Source: DAOPXV01 sp964551445 (lineage in GTDB: Bacteria; Muiribacteriota; UBA9980). Taken from it: DNA of 64,000 bases. Below are positions 10,197 through 17,563 of this stretch, in pieces. The stretch's first letter is position 1, and every line of letters starts with the position of its first letter. The notes beneath the pieces were generated by a model, which worked only from the letters and a program-made list of their open reading frames with translations, did not search any database and was not told the DNA's origin. Made by a program: the position numbers and the translations under genes. The stretch is taken from the NCBI GenBank assembly GCA_964551445.1, contig CAZKCG010000011.1:51740-115739 (forward strand). Reading direction: 5' to 3'.

Positions 10197-10535
10197 AAAA
10201 TCAACTTCTTTCAAATATATAATCGGCGTTCCAAGCCGTTTATAACATTTTATTAATGATCAGCCGGAACCGCAGTCAAATCCATTCTTTAAACGTATCG
10301 AAAGCCAACCGCTGGAACGACCGACAGTTTATTTCAATATGTCAATTTTTAACACATATTCAGGTTAAAACAAAAGCAGATATTAAAAGTGTAACACAAA
10401 CACTGATATAAATGAAATAGTAATTAAGTTATATTTTGACAGGTTCATAACAAAAAAAATTATGCCGCTATTACAAAAATCTGAAAATGAAGATATTTTT
10501 CAGAGCTTAAATTTATAAAAATCAGCGATATATAA
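10197..10535. other. Intergenic spacer upstream of the FGE-like gene
   Basis: AT-rich spacer between the FGE-like gene and the terminator of the ThrRS-like gene. I see no convincing promoter, RNA or open frame beyond ordinary AT-rich sequence. Confidence 0.5.
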
Positions 10536-10538
10536 AAC

Positions 10539-10562
10539 GGAGACCGGCGTTAACCGATCTCC
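10539..10562 (-). terminator. Intrinsic terminator of the ThrRS-like gene
   Basis: GGAGA-CGG pairs with CCG-TCTCC around a 6-nt loop. On the minus strand the odd pair is a G-U wobble and the exit is GTTTTATATA. The plus-strand exit also has seven T. Confidence 0.65.
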
Positions 10563-10635
10563 ATTTTTTTGCGTCTTCGACTAAATACTATGACATGATC
10601 AGCCGGATGCCATGTTAATTTAAATAACGGTCATA

Positions 10636-12075
10636 TCATCCGAAAAATACAGGTCTTTCACTCAACATTCGGGCAAGCGGAAGCTGTCTATAAGGAAGCT
10701 CCGAACAAAGCGATCTTATCTCGCGTTCGATATCTTCGAAGGACATTTCGATCTTTACGCCGTCACAACGCCTTGTTACGCTTAATTTTTTCGAAGCGAG
10801 CTCGCGGTCTCCGACCACGGCGATATATGGTATCCATTCCATGCCGGCGCGCGCTATTTTTTTAGAGAGAGTATCGTCGCGGTCGTCTATATCAAATCGG
10901 ACGCCGGGAATACTGATATTTTTACAGTATTGCAGATGTTTTTCAGAAACAGGAATGATCCGAAACTGCGACGGCGAAAGCCACAGTGGAAGCATCGAAG
11001 GCTTTTTCATAATGGCATCCTCGATAATAAGATAGATCCAGCGTTCTATGCTTCCTATGCTAGAATGGCAGATTATGCAGCCTTTTTTGGAGCCGTCCGC
11101 GGCCGCGTAATTTATTCCGTACACCGCCGCGTCCTTTATGTCGAGCTGGACAGTGGAAAGCTGCACGCAGCCGCCGACGCTGTCAACGCCCTGAAATTCA
11201 TGTTTCAATACCCAGTAGTGCTTCATTTCGGACAGAAGTTCTATAAAAACAGGCCTGTTGGAGTATCTTACAAGTTCCATTATTTTTTCGCGGTGTTCAT
11301 TGTAAAACGATCCGAGTATCCTGAAGCAGATCGCATGTTTTATGCCAATGCCGTTCGCCAGGTCGCAATAGTTCTTATAAAGCATCATATATTCGGAAAA
11401 CCCCTGTTCTATATCCTTGCAGAAACAATGGATATCCGGCATGTGAAAAGCGCGGAGCCTTTTGAGCCCGGATAATTCGCCGCGTTTTTCATAGCGGAAA
11501 CTCTTTGAAAATTCATATATGCGCAATGGAAGCACCCTGTGTCCGAATTTCGCCTTCTTCATTATCTTGAAAAGCCCGAAATCGCCGGCGAATCTGAGAA
11601 TGAACTCACTGTTCTCATCATCCGGCACTCTTACCTTATAATGCCTTTCGTGAAATGAACCCGCCTGCTCGCGGATCTCCGGGTCAGACCAGTCGTAGAT
11701 CACCGGAGAATCTATCTGCATGGCGCCTATTCTGTTCACCGCTATTTCACGGGCCCAGTCCGATAAAAGTTCGAAAATTAAAAAACCCTTCGGATAAAAT
11801 CTGAAATGTCCCGAGTCGCTGGCCGGTTCATAATCGACAAGTTCGTGCTGCTGCATTATCTTTATTGAAGGCGGTTCAACACCGGGCGCTCCTTTTAAAT
11901 ACTCCGATCCGACAAATATTTTAAGCTCCCTGTCGTCTATCTTTTCGAGCACCCGCATAATATCATCGCGCTTTTCATGGTCAAGCGGGATCTCAGATCC
12001 GTCGGGCATAAGCACCATATGTTTTTTTTCTATATTTTCAACTATTTCTTCCCTGCTCTTTAAATTATTACTCAT
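10636..12075 (-). CDS. Archaeal-type threonyl-tRNA synthetase-like protein without editing domain
   Basis: 479 residues, ATG after GGGAGG. The class II core follows the archaeal ThrRS pattern: HELVDYEPASD, FYPKGFLI, RAFHMPDIHCFC, STVQLDIKDAA, GSIERWIY, then an anticodon-binding part PLWLSPSQFRIIPVSE and WIPYIAVVGDRE. The archaeal N-terminal editing domain is missing; only about 60 unrelated residues precede the core. Two of the three usual zinc ligands are kept (H216, H337), but the Cys of archaeal FAACFGQF is Asp165 (FAGDFGLF). It lies behind a Thr-codon leader, which supports a threonine role. It could be the cell's ThrRS or a specialised paralogue. Confidence 0.85.
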   Translation of the reverse strand: MSNNLKSREEIVENIEKKHMVLMPDGSEIPLDHEKRDDIMRVLEKIDDRELKIFVGSEYLKGAPGVEPPSIKIMQQHELVDYEPASDSGHFRFYPKGFLIFELLSDWAREIAVNRIGAMQIDSPVIYDWSDPEIREQAGSFHERHYKVRVPDDENSEFILRFAGDFGLFKIMKKAKFGHRVLPLRIYEFSKSFRYEKRGELSGLKRLRAFHMPDIHCFCKDIEQGFSEYMMLYKNYCDLANGIGIKHAICFRILGSFYNEHREKIMELVRYSNRPVFIELLSEMKHYWVLKHEFQGVDSVGGCVQLSTVQLDIKDAAVYGINYAAADGSKKGCIICHSSIGSIERWIYLIIEDAIMKKPSMLPLWLSPSQFRIIPVSEKHLQYCKNISIPGVRFDIDDRDDTLSKKIARAGMEWIPYIAVVGDRELASKKLSVTRRCDGVKIEMSFEDIEREIRSLCSELPYRQLPLARMLSERPVFFG

Positions 12076-12201
12076 GACAAATTCCTCCCGTCAAGCGCCG
12101 CTGGCCGTTGGCCGGATTTTTCCGCGAATAAATAAATAGACGCAAAAAAAACGAACGGCGGCGAAGCGCCTGTCAAAATATTAAATTGATCTTAAATGAA
12201 T

Positions 12202-12239
12202 AAAAAATTGAAATACCGGCTGCTTATGCAGCGACGGTA
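12202..12239 (-). terminator. Attenuator terminator overlapping the leader peptide stop
   Basis: On the minus strand TACCG-TC-GCTGC pairs with GCAGC-CGGTA (10 bp with a 2-nt bulge) around the loop ATAA, followed by TTTCAATTTTTT. The leader peptide's TAA stop lies in this loop. It is about 130 nt before the ThrRS-like ATG. Confidence 0.7.
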
Positions 12240-12322
12240 GTGGCAGGTGTGGTTATAGATCTATAACCACGTGAAGAAAGAGAGATTATTAAGTTGCGGT
12301 TCATTAACGAGTAATTAGCCAT
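12224..12322 (-). CDS. Threonine-rich leader peptide (32 residues)
   Basis: ATG at 12322 (AAAAGG about 10 nt upstream) opens a 32-codon frame ending in TAA at 12224. It reads MANYSLMN..., continues with SRGYRS and ends in ITTPATTVAA. Four of six consecutive residues are Thr (codons ACC ACA CCT GCC ACT ACC). The frame starts about 30 nt after the predicted transcription start, spans a perfect 22-bp palindrome and ends inside the terminator loop. This is the arrangement of an amino-acid attenuator, and the next gene is a threonyl-tRNA synthetase homologue. An internal ATG at codon 7 is an alternative start. Translation is inferred, not shown. Confidence 0.65.
   Translation of the reverse strand: MANYSLMNRNLIISLSSRGYRSITTPATTVAA
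12249..12270 (-). repeat. Perfect 22-bp palindrome in the ThrRS-like leader
   Basis: GTGGTTATAGA joined to its exact complement. It covers codons 18-25 of the leader peptide, including the first two Thr codons in its 3' arm, and precedes the attenuator terminator. As RNA it would form a stable pause hairpin. Confidence 0.75.
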
Positions 12323-12357
12323 ATTATTCAAGCCTTTTAAAGTTTTTCAATAATATT

Positions 12358-12386
12358 ATTATATCACATTTTTTCGACGGTGTCAA
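12358..12386 (-). promoter_or_regulatory. Consensus sigma-70 promoter of the ThrRS-like gene
   Basis: TTGACA, 17-nt spacer, TATAAT on the minus strand. Transcription should begin near 12351, leaving an untranslated region of about 275 nt that holds the leader peptide, palindrome and terminator. Confidence 0.8.
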
Positions 12387-12457
12387 ATATCGCATTTTTT
12401 TATTATATAATTCTAAAATTAATATATTCAAAAATAATTATATAAAAACGCAGCAAT

Positions 12458-13321
12458 TTATTTCCGGCTCGAAGCCTCGGCCTTTTCAAGCCGCGAACGA
12501 AGTTCTTCTATTTCCTGATTTTTCTTTTCGATGATCTCGATGAAATCAATATTTTTTTCGACGGAATCATATTTCATATTCTCTATTTCAGCCTTAATAA
12601 GCTTTATGTAGGTACTGATCTCGTCGGCGCTTCCGGCCAGGCGGTTCAACATAAGAGAATAGATCTTTAAAATTTCATCGTCTAAAAAATATGGATAGCG
12701 CAGCGTATGATCGATCTCGCTCCATGCCTCTTCAAATAGCGTCCTGACCTGTATCTCGGCCCTTAATGTTTTATTTTCATTGAATATCACATAGTGCACA
12801 GACCTGTAGCCGAACGGATGTTTTAACACGCTGCAGCCGTTTTTTTCATACGCGGCGATAATATTGTTCAGATCGCCTTCCCGGATATAAGCACAGGGAG
12901 TGGATGCGATGGAAAAATTTTCACATATGAAAGAGTGGATCGGCACCCAGTCGTCTTTAAATAAATGCAGAACGCGCACGCCGACGATATCGTTAAGGAC
13001 TTCGGTGTAATTATTCAGGGAAATGATCGTCCCCAAGCCATTTCCGGTGACCGATTCAATGTTTTTTCTGATGATCTTTTCAATGAGGTGTTCGGAATCT
13101 TTTATTCGTATTTTTAATGAATGCATCGCATCGCAATTTTTTATAATTTTTGAGATCTCATCCGAAAATTTTGAAAAAAGCTCCTGATGACTTTCAAAAT
13201 GAGACTTTATTTCAAGCAGCTCGTCCCATGTTATAGCCGCTTTTTTAAAACTCTGCGCGGAAATATTATATTTCTGCATGAAATCTTTTTTTGAAAATAT
13301 CTGCTTTATTAATACTGGCAT
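12458..13321 (-). CDS. RelA/SpoT-domain small alarmone synthetase
   Basis: 287 residues; ATG after GGAGCG. The RelA_SpoT synthetase domain (about 65-215) shows GVRVLHLFKD, FGYRSVHYVIFNE and EIQVRTLFEEAWSEIDHTLRYP. These are the substrate-binding and catalytic motifs of (p)ppGpp synthetases (pyrophosphate transfer from ATP to GTP/GDP). No HD hydrolase, TGS or ACT domain is present, so it is a single-function synthetase. The C-terminus is a coiled coil (EIIEKKNQEIEELRSRLEKA). It lies just upstream of the ThrRS-like promoter, an apt pairing for amino-acid starvation, though the genes have separate promoters. Confidence 0.9.
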   Translation of the reverse strand: MPVLIKQIFSKKDFMQKYNISAQSFKKAAITWDELLEIKSHFESHQELFSKFSDEISKIIKNCDAMHSLKIRIKDSEHLIEKIIRKNIESVTGNGLGTIISLNNYTEVLNDIVGVRVLHLFKDDWVPIHSFICENFSIASTPCAYIREGDLNNIIAAYEKNGCSVLKHPFGYRSVHYVIFNENKTLRAEIQVRTLFEEAWSEIDHTLRYPYFLDDEILKIYSLMLNRLAGSADEISTYIKLIKAEIENMKYDSVEKNIDFIEIIEKKNQEIEELRSRLEKAEASSRK

Positions 13322-13421
13322 AAACGGTCGCTCCGATTATTCTAAAATACAAAAAAAATAAATTCCGTATCAAAATCTATCAAATATTTATTTAATAATT
13401 CGACACGGCGATCTTATCAGG

Positions 13422-13886
13422 TTATTTCACAGCTTCCTTATTTTTAGCCGCATCCAGCTGGCACCATGCGTAAAGCGCGTCATATACGGCAAACTGGCGT
13501 TCGAGGTTTTCGGTATCGTCAGGAAAGCGCAGGCTGTAACCGGTGGCGATCGCTTCCAGCCCCCGGCCTATAGGGTCGGTATCGGCATCGCGGCCTATAT
13601 CCGCGGCGTGCACGATCTTTGCCAGGCGCAGAAGCCCTGGTTCTTTCAGACCGTATTTGATGATCATGGACTCGAATGAGCAGCGTTCGGCGGCGCCTTC
13701 CTTTTTCTGATGCCCGAGTTCCACGCCTGGAGCGTCGAAAGGAATAGCTTCTATATCATTTGCTATATGCTCGACCTGGCTGGCCGGCACAAAGAGAAAT
13801 GACGCTTCGCTGTCTATAAACCGTTTGATCAGCCAGGGGCAAGCGACGCGGTCGACATGTATGTGAGAGCGGGTGATCCATTTCAT
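13422..13886 (-). CDS. ChrB C-terminal-type chromate resistance domain protein
   Basis: 154 residues; AAAGGAG precedes the ATG. The whole length matches the ChrB C-terminal (Chrome_Resist) family: WITRSHIHVDRVACPWLIKRFID, FVPA, FDAPGVELGH, CSFESMIIKYGL and AADIGRDADTDPIGRGLEAI. The family is named from chromate-resistance operons, but stand-alone copies are widespread and their biochemistry is unclear. No ChrA transporter is nearby, so a chromate role should not be assumed. Confidence 0.85.
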   Translation of the reverse strand: MKWITRSHIHVDRVACPWLIKRFIDSEASFLFVPASQVEHIANDIEAIPFDAPGVELGHQKKEGAAERCSFESMIIKYGLKEPGLLRLAKIVHAADIGRDADTDPIGRGLEAIATGYSLRFPDDTENLERQFAVYDALYAWCQLDAAKNKEAVK

Positions 13887-13976
13887 TTTTTCAATCTCCT
13901 TTTCAACTGATATCTTTATAAAAAATATTTGACCTTAAATAATAATGACCCTTCCGTTCCGATGAGCTGAAAAGCC

Positions 13977-14264
13977 TTAAAAATCCCATGGGTTTATCCA
14001 GTTCTTTTTACCGCATTTTGGACATAACGATCCCTGGTATGCCGTTGAAGGTTCCCTAAATCCGCACCCGCTAAAACACATCAAAAACAGTATTAATCCT
14101 AAAATCCCAAAAACCACGGTCATTAAAGGTGAAAAAAAATATAAACCGCCGGCAAGCACAAAAATGCATATGGAAAAAATAAAGTATTGCCCCGGAGACA
14201 TATCGCCGCCAGGCGCCAATCCACATTCGAGATTCCATTTTTCTCCGCACGATCTACATTTCAT
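13977..14264 (-). CDS. Small membrane protein with two zinc-ribbon halves
   Basis: 95 residues. N-terminal CRSCG and C-terminal CPKCGKKN could form one split zinc ribbon. Between them are two membrane segments (about 27-43 and 47-66). It starts 3 bp after the FAD-protein stop, so the two are translationally coupled. No family recognised; a membrane-associated redox or metal partner of the upstream enzyme is possible. Confidence 0.7.
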   Translation of the reverse strand: MKCRSCGEKWNLECGLAPGGDMSPGQYFIFSICIFVLAGGLYFFSPLMTVVFGILGLILFLMCFSGCGFREPSTAYQGSLCPKCGKKNWINPWDF

Positions 14265-14267
14265 AAA

Positions 14268-15794
14268 TTATTCTTTATCCTTTTTTTTAAATTCAGATAC
14301 CGCTCTGTGCCCGGCTATTATTGCGGCTTCGACACACGGAAGTCCTTCCGTTTCGACGCCCGCGAAGAATATCCTGCCAAAAGGCTTGCGCAGGGTTTTT
14401 ACGGTTTCCGAAAGAAATCCCGGCGCGGGAACATGCATCGAATGTCCGAAACGATAGAAACGGACATCCTCGATCTTATCGCGGCATCCCGGAACTATCT
14501 TTTCGATATCCGCGATTATCTTTTCTTTCCATATATCCGTGTTTCCGGCCATTACCTCGCCCTTTCCGGCTGCGCCCATCGGGATATACACGCTTAAAAC
14601 ATGCGGAACGCCTTTATTCGCGTGTGGTTTACCCCCGCGGCTTATCCAGTCCGCGTCGATGATGTCCGTGAAAAAAGCTCCGGAAACGCTCATATCATAA
14701 CCCTTATCCGCCCAGAAAACTTCTTTGCAAAGGACCGCGGCCACCAGATAGGACGCATAGGATATTTTAGATATCGCGCTTTTTTTCTCCGCGGGAAGGT
14801 CCTTGATAAGTTTGGGCAGATGCCGGGAAGCTACGGCCATGATAACTGAATTTGCCTTGATCGTATGAGCTTTTCCTTCGGGCCCGCGATAGATAACGGT
14901 AACGCTCGCGCCGTCGTCAATGATCGCGGTCACAGTCGTTGATGTTCTGATGCGCTTCTTCATACTATCGGCGAGAACCGATATCGCCGCTCCCATGCCG
15001 CCTTCTATGGTGTATGTGCTTATTATATCGCCGCTGATGAAATTCAGAAAGGCCGCGGCCGAAATCTTATCGGCTGGTTCGCCGAAACATGAACGCACAT
15101 AAAGATTTATATGATCGATCATTTCTTTTGTGAGGCCTTTTTTCGTCATATATTCAAAAGCGGTGATATTATCGAGCGCCATTATTTTTTTATCAAAGTC
15201 CTCCACGGGAAGATTTGCCAGATCTTCTTTTCCCGTCTTTTCAATATCTTTAAGAAAACTATTCCATATTTCCGCGTCTTTTCCAGACCACGGCATTTTA
15301 TCGGATATCCCGTCTCCCCAGCATTCACGATAAAATTTTCCGCCTATCCATGCCGTGCTGTCGTTATCGCCTATCTTTTTCAGTTGAATATCATTATCTT
15401 TGAAAAACGATTTCACGATACCGAATGGTTCTCCGCAATATGAGGTGCCCGCCGCGAATTTTTTGCCTTTCCAGGTATCGTATTTCATCTGGCCGCCTAT
15501 AACATTTTCGGATTCAAGAAGAACATTGTTTCCCTTTCCAAGATAATAAAGCGCCGCGAGACCCGAAAGGCCGCCGCCGATAACCACGGTATCGAATTTT
15601 TCCTCAACCGCGGACGAACCCGCTTTTATTTCAGCGTCAAAAACCGAATGGCATCCGCCGCACGATTCGCCGCCGGACGCCGCGCCGGGTTTGTCTTTTG
15701 GAAGAGCGGCGGCCGCTCCCGTGAAAATAAATATAATAAGTGAAATAAAGGAAACAACGGCGAGGATATTACGACAGACATTACTTTTTTTCAT
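14268..15794 (-). CDS. Exported FAD-dependent oxidoreductase with N-terminal CXXCH motif
   Basis: ATG at 15794 is chosen because it gives a clean signal peptide (RNILAVVSFISLIIFIFTGAAAA) and follows GGAG; upstream ATG and GTG codons also exist. 508 residues. Just after the signal peptide is C45-G-G-C-H49, a c-type haem motif. The body is an amine-oxidase or phytoene-desaturase-like FAD fold: VVIGGGLSGLAALYYLGKG (dinucleotide site), VIGGQMKYDTWKGK, and C-terminal FFAGVETEGLPCVEAAIIAGHRA. This implies a periplasmic flavoenzyme passing electrons to a haem. Substrate unknown. It is divergent from the ferredoxin-nitroreductase gene. Confidence 0.82.
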   Translation of the reverse strand: MKKSNVCRNILAVVSFISLIIFIFTGAAAALPKDKPGAASGGESCGGCHSVFDAEIKAGSSAVEEKFDTVVIGGGLSGLAALYYLGKGNNVLLESENVIGGQMKYDTWKGKKFAAGTSYCGEPFGIVKSFFKDNDIQLKKIGDNDSTAWIGGKFYRECWGDGISDKMPWSGKDAEIWNSFLKDIEKTGKEDLANLPVEDFDKKIMALDNITAFEYMTKKGLTKEMIDHINLYVRSCFGEPADKISAAAFLNFISGDIISTYTIEGGMGAAISVLADSMKKRIRTSTTVTAIIDDGASVTVIYRGPEGKAHTIKANSVIMAVASRHLPKLIKDLPAEKKSAISKISYASYLVAAVLCKEVFWADKGYDMSVSGAFFTDIIDADWISRGGKPHANKGVPHVLSVYIPMGAAGKGEVMAGNTDIWKEKIIADIEKIVPGCRDKIEDVRFYRFGHSMHVPAPGFLSETVKTLRKPFGRIFFAGVETEGLPCVEAAIIAGHRAVSEFKKKDKE

Positions 15795-15933
15795 ATGATC
15801 GATCAACTCCCGCGTAAGCATTCGCACGGAAATTATAACATAAAATCATTTAAAGTTATATCCATTTAACGACCGCGTACCTATAAAATGAATAATTTCA
15901 AAAAAACTTTAAAAGTATCGCAGACATACCATC

Positions 15934-15962
15934 TTGACAAACATTTTAAAAATGTGTAAAAT
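15934..15962 (+). promoter_or_regulatory. Promoter with overlapping palindromic operator for the nitroreductase gene
   Basis: TTGACA, 17-nt spacer, TAAAAT. The spacer holds ACATTTT-A-AAAATGT (15941-15955), a perfect inverted repeat with 7-bp arms, placed where a repressor would block polymerase. Confidence 0.65.
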
Positions 15963-16027
15963 TAACGCATTACAATATTTTAATATATTCGGCATATGAA
16001 ATATATAAAAATTTATGGAGGACCTTT

Positions 16028-16939
16028 ATGCCCGTTGTAACTTCAAGAACTTCAGAAAACGCTAAAATTACGATAGATCAGGAAAAATGCGTGAATTGCG
16101 GCCTTTGCGCCAGGGTCTGTATAAACGGATCGATGGTCATGAAAAACGGCAAGGTCGAACAAAGCGATAAAACGATCCTTGGTTGTTTCGCATGCGGACA
16201 GTGCGTGGCCGTCTGTCCAAAAGACGCCATAATGGTCGAAGGCAGATGCCTTTCAAGATCTGATTTTTCACCTATCGTAAAAAACGGGAAAGATATTGAA
16301 TTCAATGACTATCTGCAGGTCGTAGCGGCCCGCAGAAGCATACGCCATTTCGATAAAAACAAACCCGTAACACAGGAAACGCTCAATAAAATAATCGAAT
16401 TCGCGTCTTTTGCTCCGCCATCGATAACCCCTCCCGAAATAGAATTGCTTGTATTAAACAGCAGCGAAAAAGTCAGGGATTTTTCCTTCGAACTCATCGA
16501 CAGTTTTAAAAAAATGAAAATGCTCATATCGCCTCTGGCGTTAAAGATGATGAAACCTTTTATGGGAACTGAAAAATACAACGGCTTCGCCACTTTTATA
16601 GCTCCCTGGATGAACGCGGTTTTCGAAAAAAGAGAGAAAAACGAGAACTGGCTTTTATACGACGCGCCGGCAGCCATGTTTTTTTATTCAAGCCTTGCGG
16701 ATAACGCTGACACCTATATCGCGGCTACTTACGCCATGATAGGCGCCGAAGCGCTCGGCCTCGGAAGCTGCATGATCGGAAGCATAGCGCCTATGCTCGG
16801 CGGGGCGGGCAATAAATTAAGAAATAAATACAGGATCACTTCAGGCGTTAAAAGCGGCCTCGCGGTGATATTTGGATACCCGGAAAATAAATACCGCAAA
16901 ACCATAAAAAGAACTTTTAAGAGCGTAAGATATTTTTAA
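16028..16939 (+). CDS. Ferredoxin-nitroreductase fusion protein
   Basis: 303 residues; GGAGG 5 nt before the ATG. Residues 18-75 carry two 4Fe-4S motifs (CVNCGLCARVC and CFACGQCVAVCP). Residues 95-303 are a nitroreductase-family FMN domain (AARRSIRHFDKNKPV, FASFAPPS, ALGLGSCMIGS, AVIFGYPENKY). This fusion is common in anaerobes and moves electrons from low-potential donors through Fe-S clusters to FMN and an unidentified acceptor. It is followed 27 bp later by a membrane protein. Confidence 0.93.
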   Translation: MPVVTSRTSENAKITIDQEKCVNCGLCARVCINGSMVMKNGKVEQSDKTILGCFACGQCVAVCPKDAIMVEGRCLSRSDFSPIVKNGKDIEFNDYLQVVAARRSIRHFDKNKPVTQETLNKIIEFASFAPPSITPPEIELLVLNSSEKVRDFSFELIDSFKKMKMLISPLALKMMKPFMGTEKYNGFATFIAPWMNAVFEKREKNENWLLYDAPAAMFFYSSLADNADTYIAATYAMIGAEALGLGSCMIGSIAPMLGGAGNKLRNKYRITSGVKSGLAVIFGYPENKYRKTIKRTFKSVRYF

Positions 16940-16966
16940 CAACGCACTCTGATTTGGAGAAATAAA

Positions 16967-17467
16967 ATGACGAGAATTTACATTATCGCATATTGCCTTT
17001 TAGTTTCCGGCGCGGCGTTGTCAGGGCTTACTCCGCGCATATCATCTTCGGGATTCGCGCAAACCTTCGCCGCGCAAGCCTTTGCCTTCGTATTATTTTT
17101 AATTCTTTATTACCGTCTCACATCAGGGATACGCTCCGGAATAGAAAAACACATGAGACCTGATATGGAAAATTACCGCGCGTCATTCGGAAACCCTGAA
17201 AAAATGAAAGAACTTTCATCCGAAAACGAATCGAAAATACTCACGACATTGCTGACGGCTGACGGTATATCAGACGTAATAATCGACATGGGCACAGAAG
17301 CTATTAAAAATATATTCAAAGATCATAATAAAAATAAGGAACAAATAGATCTCGAACAAAAAATAATTGCGTATTATACAGAAATAATAAGGACTCGCGC
17401 GCAGTTTCGAATGGGATTATATATAGCCGGGGCTTTTTCGGCCGGCGTGATATTAATCACTATTTAA
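16967..17467 (+). CDS. Hypothetical membrane protein
   Basis: 166 residues, not recognised. It has membrane segments at about 4-20, 30-48 and 148-165, with a charged, largely helical middle (RPDMENYRASFGNPEKMKEL...). The ribosome site is TTGGAG, 27 bp after the nitroreductase gene, so it is probably the second gene of that operon. The topology suggests a helical domain held at the membrane by hairpins. Confidence 0.7.
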   Translation: MTRIYIIAYCLLVSGAALSGLTPRISSSGFAQTFAAQAFAFVLFLILYYRLTSGIRSGIEKHMRPDMENYRASFGNPEKMKELSSENESKILTTLLTADGISDVIIDMGTEAIKNIFKDHNKNKEQIDLEQKIIAYYTEIIRTRAQFRMGLYIAGAFSAGVILITI

Positions 17468-17563
17468 AACTGCTCATCTTTTTTATTTAAATTCATCTGC
17501 TTTGACGACATACCGCGGATATAATATCGCTCGACGATAATGAATTCGGAAAATTCTGATTTT

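Noticed and set aside
12076..12351. T-box riboswitch in the ThrRS-like leader
   Set aside because: The length fits, but I could not find the conserved T-box antiterminator sequence (GGGTGG-ACCGCG) on the transcribed strand; the leader peptide and terminator explain the region better.
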